Shown here one piece after another: positions 45,081 to 55,681 of a stretch of DNA of 64,000 nt. Both the position numbers and the translations under genes were made by a program. Source of the DNA: Porodaedalea pini (lineage: Eukaryota; Basidiomycota; Agaricomycetes; Hymenochaetales; Hymenochaetaceae); contig NBAY01000090.1 of NCBI GenBank assembly GCA_002794775.1, positions 1-64,000 on the forward strand, in the 5' to 3' direction. Numbering within the stretch: position 1 is the stretch's first letter; each line of letters opens with the position of its first letter. Under the pieces are notes generated by a model, which saw only the letters and a list, made by a program, of their open reading frames with translations, did no database searches and had not been told where the DNA came from.

Positions 45081-46099
45081 CTGGCAGTAACCATCAGACT
45101 GGGTAGGTCTCAGAAAGGCCATCAAGTGATTAAACAAGAGGCGCAGGTAGGAGTGTATTTTGGCACAGCTCAACATCATAGAGGAAGACATTTAGGGAAT
45201 TGCGTACCAGGCAATGACCTTTTCACAAAGATATTTGACTATCACAGTACTCAGATATCGGATATAAAGCCTAGCAAGGTCCCCGATCAAAAGCATTCAA
45301 TTAGTCGGTTGCAGAAGAAAAGAGGGTACACATCTTATTCGGTAGTCATGGCTTCAGGAAGTTGCACAGCCTCACCCATTTTAGTGTGGGAAAGGAAGTC
45401 AGAAAGGATGGAAGACCAAGGTCTAGGCTGGCCTCTCCAAATGGAGGAAGCAGTGTTCATGATGATCAGCAATGAGTCATACATGGTCACAATGGCTTAA
45501 TCAGTGGCAATCACATCAGAGCATGATGATGATCAGCAATGAGTCATATACTGTCACAATAGATCAGTCAGCCGTGATCCCATGTAGTCATGATGAAGTA
45601 GTCAAAATGAGTCACAAGGAGTCAGAAGGGATAGTCAGAGAGTGTCATGTATCATCATATGTAGTCATTTGTAGAATCAGGTCTCTAGTAGTGTAGTACA
45701 GCTTTGTATCTGCCAAAGGGCATAAATAGGGCATGTTTTGCTGCCCTAGAAATCAATATACATTTTCCCCTCTAGATCTCAGAAGCACAGAACCACCAGG
45801 GTTCTTAGTCAGACTACAGTTAGGAACTCAGCAGTTGAGAACTCAGCAGTTAAAACTGTCACTCTATTATATTCTCTACTACCAATTAGTTTGGTACCCT
45901 CTCTAGCACAGCCTAGATTCATCAGCAAGACAAGCTTGCAATCTCCAACAGCTACACACAGCTATCACACCAATCTCTGTCCCTCTTCACTGAACACCTG
46001 GGAAGGACCTGTTTAGATAAATAGACCGGTCAACTCAGTGGAAGTGCCATTGGATTCATTTCACACCAGAATATTATCATCCCCACTTCCAGCAAGACA
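44662..46099 (+). repeat. Inner gypsy 3' LTR (1,438 bp)
   Basis: Exact length match to 32160-33597, offset 12,502 bp, with two substitutions seen. It ends ccagcaagaca and is followed by acgc, the repeated 4 bp. Confidence 0.95.
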
Positions 46100-46498
46100 A
46101 CGCGCCCGCAGCAACAGCAGGCGCCGCCCATCCATTGTCCGTTCGCAGCCCCCCACATCGACAAGTGCGATGCGACTGGTGTCACCTTTGGAGGTGCTGG
46201 TCAGCCAATGGACGTCTCGATGAACGAGGTGCAATGACGACGCGCGTGCTGGATTTGCGGCGGGCTGGACCACTTTAAGAGCAAGTGCCCGCAGGGGAAG
46301 CCGATCATCCAGCGCATGCTGGAACTGATGGCGCCAGGCGAATGTTGTATCCTCGCCGACGAGCTTGGCGCAATGAAGGAATCGGCATTCAAGGAAGTCG
46401 TAGACACTCGAAGGTCGACTGTGGAGGACTATGTGGAGGAAGAAGACAATGACGAAGAGGTCGTCGACTCGCAGGGTTTTGCGAAGGGTCAGGTGTAG
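46100..46498 (+). pseudogene. Chromovirus Gag, C-terminal nucleocapsid part
   Basis: It continues the gag broken at 31248. A Gln/Pro-rich linker is followed by DATGVTFGGAGQPMDVSMNE, TGA at 46235 (fits CGA), then the zinc knuckle CWICGGLDHFKSKCPQ and an acidic tail (YVEEEDNDEEVVDSQ) ending TAG 46496-46498. The pol frame overlaps the last 46 bases in the -1 frame. Confidence 0.85.
46474..46480 (+). promoter_or_regulatory. Candidate -1 ribosomal frameshift site GGGTTTT
   Basis: In the gag frame this reads G GGT TTT, a canonical X XXY YYZ slippery heptamer. It lies inside the window (46453-46498) where the gag and pol frames are both open, 18 bases before the gag stop. A -1 slip here joins Gag directly to the protease-containing pol frame. 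Confidence 0.65.
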
Positions 46499-49400
46499 TC
46501 ATCGGGGCGACTGACCGAGAAGAACAAGGGACTTCGAATCCGGATTCGCTAAAATATAACCAACTGTCTGTACAATACGTAGATGCAAACGACGTTGATG
46601 GTTTTTCCAATTATGAAGTCCCCACCGATGTGAATAAAAATGAGGAGTACGAGCAGCTGTTCATGAGAGGAACTGGCAGATGCCAGCTGGACCTTCTCCT
46701 GAACGTCGGACAAAGCGTAGCGGGCAAAGTGAGAGAGGTGGACGCGCACGCCCTTGTGGACTCGGGGTGTACAGGATCATGCATCGACATGAGGTTCATC
46801 GAACGGTATGGGTTGGAGACGAAGTGTTACATCCGACCCCTCGCAGTGCTCAACGCCAACGGCATGCACAACGAGGCTGGGTTGATCAAAGAATACGTCG
46901 AAGTCGAGCTCATGATTGGCCACCACAAGGAGAGGATTGTCCTTGCGGTAACGTCCCTAGCATCATCAAACATATTCCTGGGGTACGACTGGCTTCGACG
47001 TCATAACCCTGAGGTCGACTGGAAAACGGGTTCGATTGAATTCACTCATTGTCCAGAGGAATGTGCGATCGAGAGGGAGCCGGTGGAGGACCTAGGCAAG
47101 GTGAAGGAGGTGGTGGAACAGATGAGGAGGGTGAGTGAGATGCGAATGGACAAGGTGTCCTGGCCCGCATACCTCAACGACTACGCCGATGTTTTCAGCG
47201 AAAAAGGCTTTGAGAAGCTGCCGGAACACCGACCCTGGGATCATGTCATCGACTTGAAGCCCGACTTCAAACCGAGCGACTGTAAGATCTACCCGCTCAC
47301 GCCAACGGAGCAACAGTCACTCAAGGACTTCCTCGATGAAAACTTGAAGTCTGGTCGCATCCGACGATCGATATCACCCATGGTGTCACCTTTCTTCTTC
47401 ATTAAGAAAGCCGACAAATCGCTACGCCCGATCCAGGATTACCATAAGCTCAATGATGGTACGATCAAGAACAAGTATCCCCTCCCTCTCATCGACGAAC
47501 TCGTCGACAAGGTCAAGAAAGCGAAGTACATCACTAAGCTTGACCTTCGCTGGGGGTACTACAATATCCGGATCCGCGAGGGTGACGAATGGAAAGCAGC
47601 GTTTCGCACAAACATGGGCCTCTTCGAACCAACGGTCATGTTCTTTGGCCTTTGCAATGCGCCGGCCACGTTCCAGGCTTTTGTCAACCACATCTTCAAG
47701 GACCTGATCTATGCTAACCTGATCATCGTATACCTCGACGACATCCTAATCCTCTCAGAAACCATCGAAGAGCATATCGACACGTTGAGGCGCATACTCC
47801 AGATCCTCCGAGAAAACGGCCTGTACCTGAAGCCGGAGAAGTGCGAATTCGATGCCAAAGTCGTCAAGTACCTCGGTCACATCATTGGCAACGGCGAGAT
47901 CAGGGCTGACCCGGCGAAGACGGACGCGATTGCGAACTGGCCTGTCCCACGAAACCTCAAGGAGCTGCAACAGTTCCTCGGCATGGGAAACTGGCTGAGA
48001 CGGTTTATTAAGGACTACAGCAAGGTGGTCCGACCGTTGACGTCGTTAACGGGCAAGAAGGACTGGGTATGGGAGACCAAACAGCAGGAAGCGTTCGAGG
48101 AGCTGAGACGACGTCTCTGCTCACCTCCAGTCCTAGCCATCGCCAATGACGAAGGCCCTTTCCGCGTGGAGGCGGACTCGTCAAACTTTGCACTCAGCGG
48201 CGTGTTGTTGCAGAAGCAGGAAGGAAAGTGGAGGGTGATTGCCTACAGATCAGAGGCACTCAAACCAGCGGAACGAAACTACGAGATCTACGACAAGGAG
48301 ATGCTCGCAATCGTTTCAGCGCTCAAGGAGTGGCGGCAGTACCTCCTTGGCGCTCGCCACAAGATTGAAATCTGGTCCGACCATGCCAACCTCACCTACT
48401 TCAGGTCAGCACAGAAGCTGAGCTATTGTCAAGCTCGCTGGCAAACTGAACTCAAAGAATTCGACTTCCACCTCAAACACAAGTCGGGGAAGACGATGGG
48501 AAAGGCCGACTTGCTGTCACGCATGGTGGGCTATGATCAGGGCAAGGATGACAACGACGGTGTCGTGTTCATCAAGGACAAGTGGCTGAACCATGGGGTA
48601 GTGCGAACATCGCACGACGAGATGGTGGAACGAATGGGTGAAGCGCAGAGGGCGCAGGACGAGTCGGAAAGGCCGACGAACATGACGGAAGTCGACGGGT
48701 TGTGGCGGATGAAAGGCAAGATATACGTTCCGTTGACGATGAAGGAGGCCATGTTACGAGAGTGCCACAACTCGGTACTGGCCGGTCATCTGGGAGCATC
48801 AAAGACAGTAGAGCTCGTCTGTCGCGATTTCTGGTGGGCATCGATGTTCTCCGACGTCTGAGTGTACGTCTGAGGATGCGACCACTGTCAACGGACAAAA
48901 GCCTTAAGAACGTCCAGGTCGAGGCCGCTTCATCCAAACGCAGTCCCTGAAGGTCCTTGGGAAATCGTCACGGTCGACCTAATCGGAGAGCTCCTGGACT
49001 CTAAGGGACACAACGCGATCTGCGTCTTTGTGGACAGGTTCTCAAAGCAGATGCATGCGATCCCAACAACGATGAAATTGTCAGCGGAAGGTATGGCTCA
49101 GTTATACCGCGACCACGTCTTCCATCTCCATGGCCTACCGAAGAAGATCATCCACGACCGAGGCACGCAGTTCAATGTGTCGATGATGAAGGAGCTGTAC
49201 AAACTCCTGCACATCGAAGGCAACCCGTCAACCGCGTACCACCCACAAATGGATGGTCAGACGGAACGTGTCAACCAAGAGCTCGAACAGTATCTCCGAC
49301 TCTTCGTTGACCATCGGCAATCAGACTGGAAAGACTGGCTCCCTCTTGCAGAGTTCACTTACAATAACTGCGAACACTCGGCGACGAAAATGTCACCCTT

Positions 49401-50124
49401 CTACACGAACACCGGACGTCACCCTAAGAGCTTCGACACCGTACGAACTTCCTCTGCCAACATGTCGGCGGAAGAATTCGCGAAGCACATCAAGGAGACT
49501 CATCGTGTAGCAAAGGACAATCTGGTCAAGGCGGCAGAGGACATGAAGCGCTACCACGACCGGACAGCAGGGGCTTCGGTGGAGTACAAGGCTGGAGACA
49601 AGATTTTCCTCGATGGGCGAAACATCAGCACAGACTCGCCGATGAAGAAGCTAGCGGACAAGTGGTATGGTCCCTTCGAAATCGTCGACAAGGTAGGAGC
49701 CAGCGCATACAAGCTCAAGCTCCCAAAGCGATGGAAAAAAGTCCACCCGGTCTTCAATGAGGCCCTGCTGAAACCCGCAATTGAACCGTCCTTCAAAAGT
49801 CAGAAACAACAGCCACCACCGCCACCTAACATCGTCGACAATGAGGAAGAGTATGAGATCGAGGAAGTCATAGACTCGCGTCTGCACCGAGGGAAGCTAC
49901 AATACCTCGTCAAGTGGGTTGGCTACAACGAACCGACGTGGCAGCCAGAGATGGACTTTGGCGAGAACGCGAAGGAGGCGATCGCTGAATTCCATCGAAA
50001 ACACCCCGGCGCCCCTCAAAAACTCGAAATTCCTCACCAACGACTTCACCCACGCTTCATCGACACCAAGCCAGACGACCGCGATCTTGGTTGGTTGGGA
50101 CGTCCAACCTTGAGAGGGGGGTAA
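46475..50124 (+). pseudogene. Chromovirus Pol with chromodomain (two TGA stops)
   Basis: This is the -1 frame relative to gag. Domains in order are aspartic protease (ALVDSGCTGSCIDMRF; IFLGYDWLRRHNPEVDW), RT (RPIQDYHKLNDGTIKNKYPL, KLDLRWGYYNIRIREGDEWK, FFGLCNAPATFQ, catalytic YLDDILI near 47,731), RNase H (VEADSSNFALSGVLLQ, YDKEMLAIV), integrase H2C2 (RECHNSVLAGHLGASK ... CDHCQRTK) and core (VDLIGELLD, HDRGTQFN, TAYHPQMDGQTERVNQELEQ). A GPY/F-like stretch (KLADKWYGPFEIVDKVG) and a chromodomain (YEIEEVIDSRLHRGKLQYLV, KWVGYNEPTWQPEMDF) follow; chromodomains guide integration to modified histones. TGA at 48859 and 48871 both sit where the H2C2 region has Arg in relatives. The final TAA abuts the 3' LTR. 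Confidence 0.95.
50110..50121 (+). promoter_or_regulatory. Polypurine tract of the chromovirus
   Basis: The purine run tgagaggggggg-like (gagaggggggg region) ends three bases before the 3' LTR and overlaps the last Pol codons. It would prime plus-strand DNA synthesis. Confidence 0.7.
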
Positions 50125-50549
50125 TGTCAGAACTCGAACTTTCACCCTTTCTTTATTTCCCCTTTCCCTTTTCCTTTTCTTTTAACCGCTCCTTCTTATT
50201 ATCTTTAATCATCTTTCCAATCACTTCCCACACTCCCTTCACATGACCTTCATTCGTTCCATTCCCACTCGTTATGTAATGTTAGGTAATATAGTCTCAC
50301 GGTCATCGCTATATAAGGTCTCAGGAATCGCATGAACTCCTTGTTCTGCTTTTCCTCTTACCTCTGCGACGACCTAGGTGAGACTCGTCCCCCTTGTATT
50401 AGTTTAGACTTGTATTAATCCTCTTACCTCCGCAATGACCTAGCCTGAGTAAAGCGTGTCCTGAGTCCCTGCTCGAGTATAGCACGTCCCAGACGACAGT
50501 CAGCAGAGGCCTGCCCAGTCCGAGTTGTCTCCCGGGCTCCCACCTAACA
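50125..50549 (+). repeat. Chromovirus 3' LTR (425 bp)
   Basis: Same length as 29433-29857. The ten substitutions are all CG against CA or TG, including one site where the two LTRs carry CA and TG respectively. Confidence 0.95.
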
Positions 50550-50554
50550 ATATG
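50550..50554. repeat. Chromovirus target duplication (ATATG), right
   Basis: Exact match to 29428-29432. ProRS sequence resumes directly with ttagactactacagc (LDYYS). Confidence 0.9.
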
Positions 50555-52298
50555 TTAGACTACTACAGCGTTAGTGGATGCTGCAGTCTGTATCACTGGC
50601 CGCACATCATCTGGGAAGCAGTACAAGGTATTTTGAAAAAACACGCATCTGCATCTCAGGTTCTTACTTGCCGACAGAACGGTTCAACACAAGAATCAAG
50701 GAGATGGGTGAGTGTAGGGCACTCACATCATCGACTTCCCTCTTCGCCATACATGCGCTCGCCTCTGATTTTACTGTCTTTCTCCCTGGCTTCATACTGG
50801 CATGCTCTCGAGACGGGGAGACCAAGCTTCACGAGGTAGATTTTGTGGAACTCAAGGCCGAGGCTGTGGTGCCTGCTGTGTGCACGTCTGCAATTGCCGC
50901 CCAGGAAAGGGCAATGAAAGAGGAAGGGAGAATTGATGGCATGGTGAAGATTGCTATTGGCATGAAGAAAGAGGTCGACTTTCCGGGTTGGTATACGAAT
51001 GTGCATTGATTGTTCTGTAATCCCTCACTTTGTGCTGACAAGTATTATAGGCGCTGATTAAGGTCGATATGACATGCATCTTCAGAGGGAGCTCCGAGCT
51101 TGAGGAGCCTATAGCAATCCGTCCGACTACAGAAATGGCTATGTATCCCTACTACACCAAATGTATCAAGAGCTATCGTGATCTACCCCTCAAGCCCAAC
51201 CAGTGGATCAGTGTTGCGTGCTGGGAGTCCAAGAGCCCCCAGCCGTTCCTCCATACGCGTGAGTCCCTATGACAGGAAGGCCACACTGCACATTTCACGA
51301 AGGAGCCGACACTGAAGTACAGGTAATTCTCAATTTACATTGTCGTGTGTACGAGGTGCTGCTTACCGTACTTGTCATCACAGGCATCAAGTCGGACAAG
51401 GAGAAGTTTGCCGGTGGTCTTTACATGACGACCGGCCGTGGCATCCAAGCTGCAACATCGCATTGCCTTGGCCAAGACTTCTCATGGCCAGAGACGTTCA
51501 ACATCGTGGTCGAAAGCCTGGACAATCTGCAGGGTATGGGTCCGAATGGTGGTAAATTATTCTGTGGCAGAACTCGTGAGGCCTTAGCACGCGCATGGTC
51601 GGAATCATGGTCATGATTCGTGGCGACAACCAGGATCTTGTTCTCCCATCATGCATCGCTCACGTCCAAGCAATCGTTGTCCCCTGCGGTATCACCATGT
51701 GCTGTGAGGAGCTCACGAAGACGCTCAGGAAAGCGCGAAGGTGGATGTACGGAACGGTGACACTCCTGGCTACAAGTTCAACGACTGTGAACAGAAGGCG
51801 CAAAAATTCAATTATTCCTTATTTCTCGGTTTTCCTGTGGTCTTACAAATGGCTTTTTGTCCAGGTGTTCCACTTCACCTTGAACTCGGTCCGGTTGATA
51901 TCCAGAAGAAGCAAACACTTTCTGTGTGACGTGATATGGGCTTGAAGGAGACTGCCGTACCTGCACTTCTCAAGACTATCCAACAGGAGATGTTCGAGCA
52001 CGCGAAGGCAAGGTACATGTCTTGCCTGTGTGTCACGACAATGGGACGATGTCGTGCTGACATTGCTTCATACTTGCGTGCTCTCAAAACCGGCAAGACC
52101 AAGCTTCACAAGGTAGATTTTGTGGAACTCAAGACCAATGCTGCGGCGTGCCTTACATCGTCACATGTACAAAAGGAGCTGCTTGCCGTACCCGTCATCC
52201 CGGGCGTCAGGTCTGAGAAGAAGTTCGCCGGTGGTCTGTACATGATGACCGTGAAAGGCTTCATTCCGACGACTGGCCATGGCATCCTTTTAGTTTAG
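50555..52298 (+). pseudogene. Captured ProRS fragments, 3' part (copy B), partly duplicated
   Basis: It resumes ProRS with LDYYSVSGC and IIWEAVQG, then repeats the editing-domain region a second time (SLFAIHALASDFTVFLPG, KEEGRIDGMVKIAIGMKKEV, DFPGWYTNV). Core motifs follow ([40 protein letters not shown]), then KSDKEKFAGGLYMTTGRGIQ, ATSHCLGQDFSWPETFNIVV and GPNGGKLFCG. The anticodon-binding domain (VGIMVMIRGDNQDLVLPS, IVVPCGIT, VPLHLELGPVDIQKKQTLSV) and PALLKTIQQEMFEHAKARYM come next. A third editing-domain scrap (IASYLRALKTGKTKLHKVDF) and another KKFAGGLYMMTVKGFIPTTG piece close the region. The repetition and several frame changes mean it is a mosaic, not a gene. Class II motif 2 is recognisable but altered (VACWESK). 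Confidence 0.85.
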
Positions 52299-52555
52299 AA
52301 TTTTGTTTAAATACACTCAATTGCCACAAGAATCTGCAAGAAAATGATTGAAAAGTTTGGAATGCCACCTAAAACTGGTAAGAAATGGTGTGAAATGCTA
52401 TTAGAATTTATTGGAATACATAGAATCTGCTCATAAATCATACGATGCTTGGGATTCTGTTGGAATCGGAATCGGCCAGAATCCGTTGGAATTGCTTGAA
52501 TATTCTACAGATTCTATATATTCTACGGTTTCTGACCGGGAGGTTTTTCCTGATG

Positions 52556-52955
52556 ACACCTGTACGGGAGCATTTGCACCAGAAAGATGGGTTGGGGTGG
52601 CTCTGGGAGGACGTTCTTGCGGATGGAAGGATGATATTCATTCCGGGTATTACTGTTTGGGTGGAATACTGCTGTGCATCGTCTTCTTTGTCTTTCACAG
52701 AAGTCCTTTAGTTTGACCTGGTTCTGTGCACCGACTGTTCATCGCCTTGAGGCTCTCCGATATTAACGGATTCAGGACATCCTCTAACAACAACGCAACC
52801 CTTGAAACTAAAGTTTGGGATGAAGACAGAGCACCACAGCGAACTATCCACTTAAGCATGGAAAGCTGATCATGTCATGCTCGTGCAGACCATTCTCGGG
52901 GACTATGTCGGCACCATCCTCATGCTCAATGGGAATGAGCTTTTTCTAGCCACTA
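52556..52955. other. 400-bp spacer between inverted copies B and C
   Basis: A unique sequence between the inner ends of the two copies. It has short ORFs only (for example 52877-53080 plus, which runs into copy C) and no recognised gene. It is neither palindromic nor related to the transposon arms. It may be a fragment of host DNA carried between the two copies. Confidence 0.5.
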
Positions 52956-53212
52956 CATCAGGAAAAACCTCCCGGTCAGAAACCGTAGAATATATAGAAT
53001 CTGTAGAATATTCAAGCAATTCCAACGGATTCTGGCCGATTCCGATTCCAACAGAATCCCAAGCATCGTATGATTTATGAGCAGATTCTATGTATTCCAA
53101 TAAATTCTAATAGCATTTCACACCATTTCTTACCAGTTTTAGGTGGCATTCCAAACTTTTCAATCATTTTCTTGCAGATTCTTGTGGCAATTGAGTGTAT
53201 TTAAACAAAATT

Positions 53213-55418
53213 CTAAACTAAAAGGATGCCATGGCCGGTCGTCGGAATGAAGCCTTTCACGGTCATCATGTACAGACCACCGGCGAACTTCTTCTCAGAC
53301 CTGACGCCCGGGATGACGGGTACGGCAAGCAGCTCCTTTTGTACATGTGACGATGTAAGGCACGCCGCAGCATTGGTCTTGAGTTCCACAAAATCTACCT
53401 TGTGAAGCTTGGTCTTGCCGGTTTTGAGAGCACGCAAGTATGAAGCAATGTCAGCACGACATCGTCCCATTGTCGTGACACACAGGCAAGACATGTACCT
53501 TGCCTTCGCGTGCTCGAACATCTCCTGTTGGATAGTCTTGAGAAGTGCAGGTACGGCAGTCTCCTTCAAGCCCATATCACGTCACACAGAAAGTGTTTGC
53601 TTCTTCTGGATATCAACCGGACCGAGTTCAAGGTGAAGTGGAACACCTGGACAAAAAGCCATTTGTAAGACCACAGGAAAACCGAGAAATAAGGAATAAT
53701 TGAATTTTTGCGCCTTCTGTTCACAGTCGTTGAACTTGTAGCCAGGAGTGTCACCGTTCCGTACATCCACCTTCGCGCTTTCCTGAGCGTCTTCGTGAGC
53801 TCCTCACAGCACATGGTGATACCGCAGGGGACAACGATTGCTTGGACGTGAGCGATGCATGATGGGAGAACAAGATCCTGGTTGTCGCCACGAATCATGA
53901 CCATGATTCCGACCATGCGCGTGCTAAGGCCTCACGAGTTCTGCCACAGAATAATTTACCACCATTCGGACCCATACCCTGCAGATTGTCCAGGCTTTCG
54001 ACCACGATGTTGAACGTCTCTGGCCGTGAGAAGTCTTGGCCAAGGCAATGCGATGTTGCAGCTTGGATGCCACGGCCGGTCGTCATGTAAAGACCACCGG
54101 CAAACTTCTCCTTGTCCGACTTGATGCCTGTGATGACAAGTACGGTAAGCAGCACCTCGTACACACGACAATGTAAATTGAGAATTACCTGTACTTCAGT
54201 GTCGGCTCCTTCGTGAAATGTGCAGTGTGGCCTTCCTGTCATAGGGACTCACGCGTATGGAGGAACGGCTGGGGGCTCTTGGACTCCCAGCACGCAACAC
54301 TGATCCACTGGTTGGGCTTGAGGGGTAGATCACGATAGCTCTTGATACATTTGGTGTAGTAGGGATACATAGCCATTTCTGTAGTCGGACGGATTGCTAT
54401 AGGCTCCTCAAGCTCGGAGCTCCCTCTGAAGATGCATGTCATATCGACCTTAATCAGCGCCTATAATACTTGTCAGCACAAAGTGAGGGATTACAGAACA
54501 ATCAATGCACATTCGTATACCAACCCGGAAAGTCGACCTCTTTCTTCATGCCAATAGCAATCTTCACCATGCCATCAATTCTCCCTTCCTCTTTCATTGC
54601 CCTTTCCTGGGCGGCAATTGCAGACGTGCACACAGCAGGCACCACAGCCTCGGCCTTGAGTTCCACAAAATCTACCTCGTGAAGCTTGGTCTCCCCGTCT
54701 CGAGAGCATGCCAGTATGAAGCCAGGGAGAAAGACAGTAAAATCAGAGGCGAGCGCATGTATGGCGAAGAGGGAAGTCGATGATGTGAGTGCCCTACACT
54801 CACCCATCTCCTTGATTCTTGTGTTGAACCGTTCTGTCGGCAAGTAAGAACCTGAGATGCAGATGCGTGTTTTTTCAAAATACCTTGTACTGCTTCCCAG
54901 ATGATGTGCGGCCAGTGATACAGACTGCAGCATCCACTAACGCTGTAGTAGTCTAACATATCGGCCTTGATCAGCACCTATGATACTTGTCAGCACTAAG
55001 TGAGGGATTACAGAACAATCAGCACACGTTCGTATACGATACTGGAAAGTCGACCTCTTTCTTCACGCCAAATGCAGCCTTCATGGCGCCGTCGTTTCTC
55101 CCTTCCTCTTTTGCTGCCTTTTCCTGAATGGCAATCACAGACGTGGGCGGAGCAGGTGCCGCAGCATTGGTCTTGAATGTTGCGAAGTCTACTTCGTGAA
55201 GCTTGATCTCCCCGGTTCCGAGAATGCGCAAGTATGAAGTAATGTTGGTTCCAGAGAGGAAGACAGTATAATTGGAGGCGAGTGCACGTATGGTGAAGGG
55301 GGAAGTCGATGATGCGAGTGATGCATCAAGCACCGTGATAACCTTCGGGGACGTGTTGGCATCAGTTTCGATGAGGAAGCGACATTCGCATTGAACGGGC
55401 TGGTAGCAGCGCTGATAC
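53213..55418 (-). pseudogene. Captured ProRS fragments (copy C), continuous
   Basis: The mirror of copy B without the retroelement. On the minus strand the first editing-domain unit, the retained intron, VLIKADMLDYYSVSGC, the second editing-domain unit, core, anticodon domain and third scrap follow without interruption. It shows that LIKADM and LDYYS were contiguous before the chromovirus insertion. Confidence 0.85.
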
Positions 55419-55681
55419 GGTGCACGCTCAAACAGGTCGGCAACGAGTTTGGCACCAGCCTCCTTCACCTCAATAGCAGACATGACAAGCTTCTCGACGA
55501 GAAGATGTTGATGCTCCGAGGGAAGTGCAGAGAAATACTCTTCCGCATCGTCGATATCGCGGATAGCGAAGAACTCCTTGCGGTCTTGGTCAATCTTCTT
55601 TTCCGCTTGCTCCTTCGACATCGACAATTTTCCCAGAGTCCTTCTTGAGAATCTCGTCCTCCTCGCCCTCCTCACCATCAT
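55019..55681 (-). CDS. Chimeric eIF4G-ProRS reading frame (220 codons), copy C
   Basis: It has the same length and sequence as the frame at 28708-29370 except one Ala to Thr change (TNITSYL). It joins the start of the MA3 domain of eIF4G to the ProRS editing-like region. Conservation between the copies may simply reflect recent duplication. No evidence of expression can be seen. Confidence 0.5.
   Translation of the reverse strand: MMVRRARRTRFSRRTLGKLSMSKEQAEKKIDQDRKEFFAIRDIDDAEEYFSALPSEHQHLLVEKLVMSAIEVKEAGAKLVADLFERAPYQRCYQPVQCECRFLIETDANTSPKVITVLDASLASSTSPFTIRALASNYTVFLSGTNITSYLRILGTGEIKLHEVDFATFKTNAAAPAPPTSVIAIQEKAAKEEGRNDGAMKAAFGVKKEVDFPVSYTNVC

Larger units (their letters stand above)
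32160..46099 (+). mobile_element. Giant Ty3/gypsy element nested in chromovirus gag (13.9 kb)
   Basis: 1,438-bp LTRs, 0.14% apart, enclose a 2,064-codon Gag-protease ORF, a pol frame and an antisense gene. A 4-bp acgc is found on both sides (32156-32159 and 46100-46103). The near-identity of the LTRs means the insertion is much younger than the surrounding chromovirus. The pol frame nevertheless has two TGA stops. Confidence 0.95.
29433..50549 (+). mobile_element. Ty3-type chromovirus (Tf1/sushi-like), 21.1 kb with inner insertions
   Basis: 425-bp LTRs and a 5-bp ATATG duplication enclose gag, pol and a C-terminal chromodomain. The element interrupts the ProRS fragment of copy B between KADM and LDYY. 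Its own gag is split by an LTR-like piece (31249-32156) and the 13.9-kb gypsy element (32160-46099). Without these it would be about 6.3 kb, normal for a chromovirus. The element has four TGA stops and is presumably inactive. Confidence 0.95.
25547..52555. mobile_element. TIR transposon copy B (5,887 bp), filled by nested retroelements
   Basis: It begins catcaggaaaaacctcccgc and ends gggaggtttttcctgatg. Subtracting the 21,122 bp of chromovirus plus one target duplicate leaves exactly 5,887 bp, the same length as copy C. B reads in the opposite direction to C; positions up to 29,432 map to C as 84,389 minus x, and positions from 50,555 as 105,511 minus x. It contains the internal palindrome, an eIF4G fragment and ProRS fragments, but no transposase. 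The immediate flanks (tac left, aca right) do not form a matching 3-bp duplication, unlike copy A. Confidence 0.9.
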
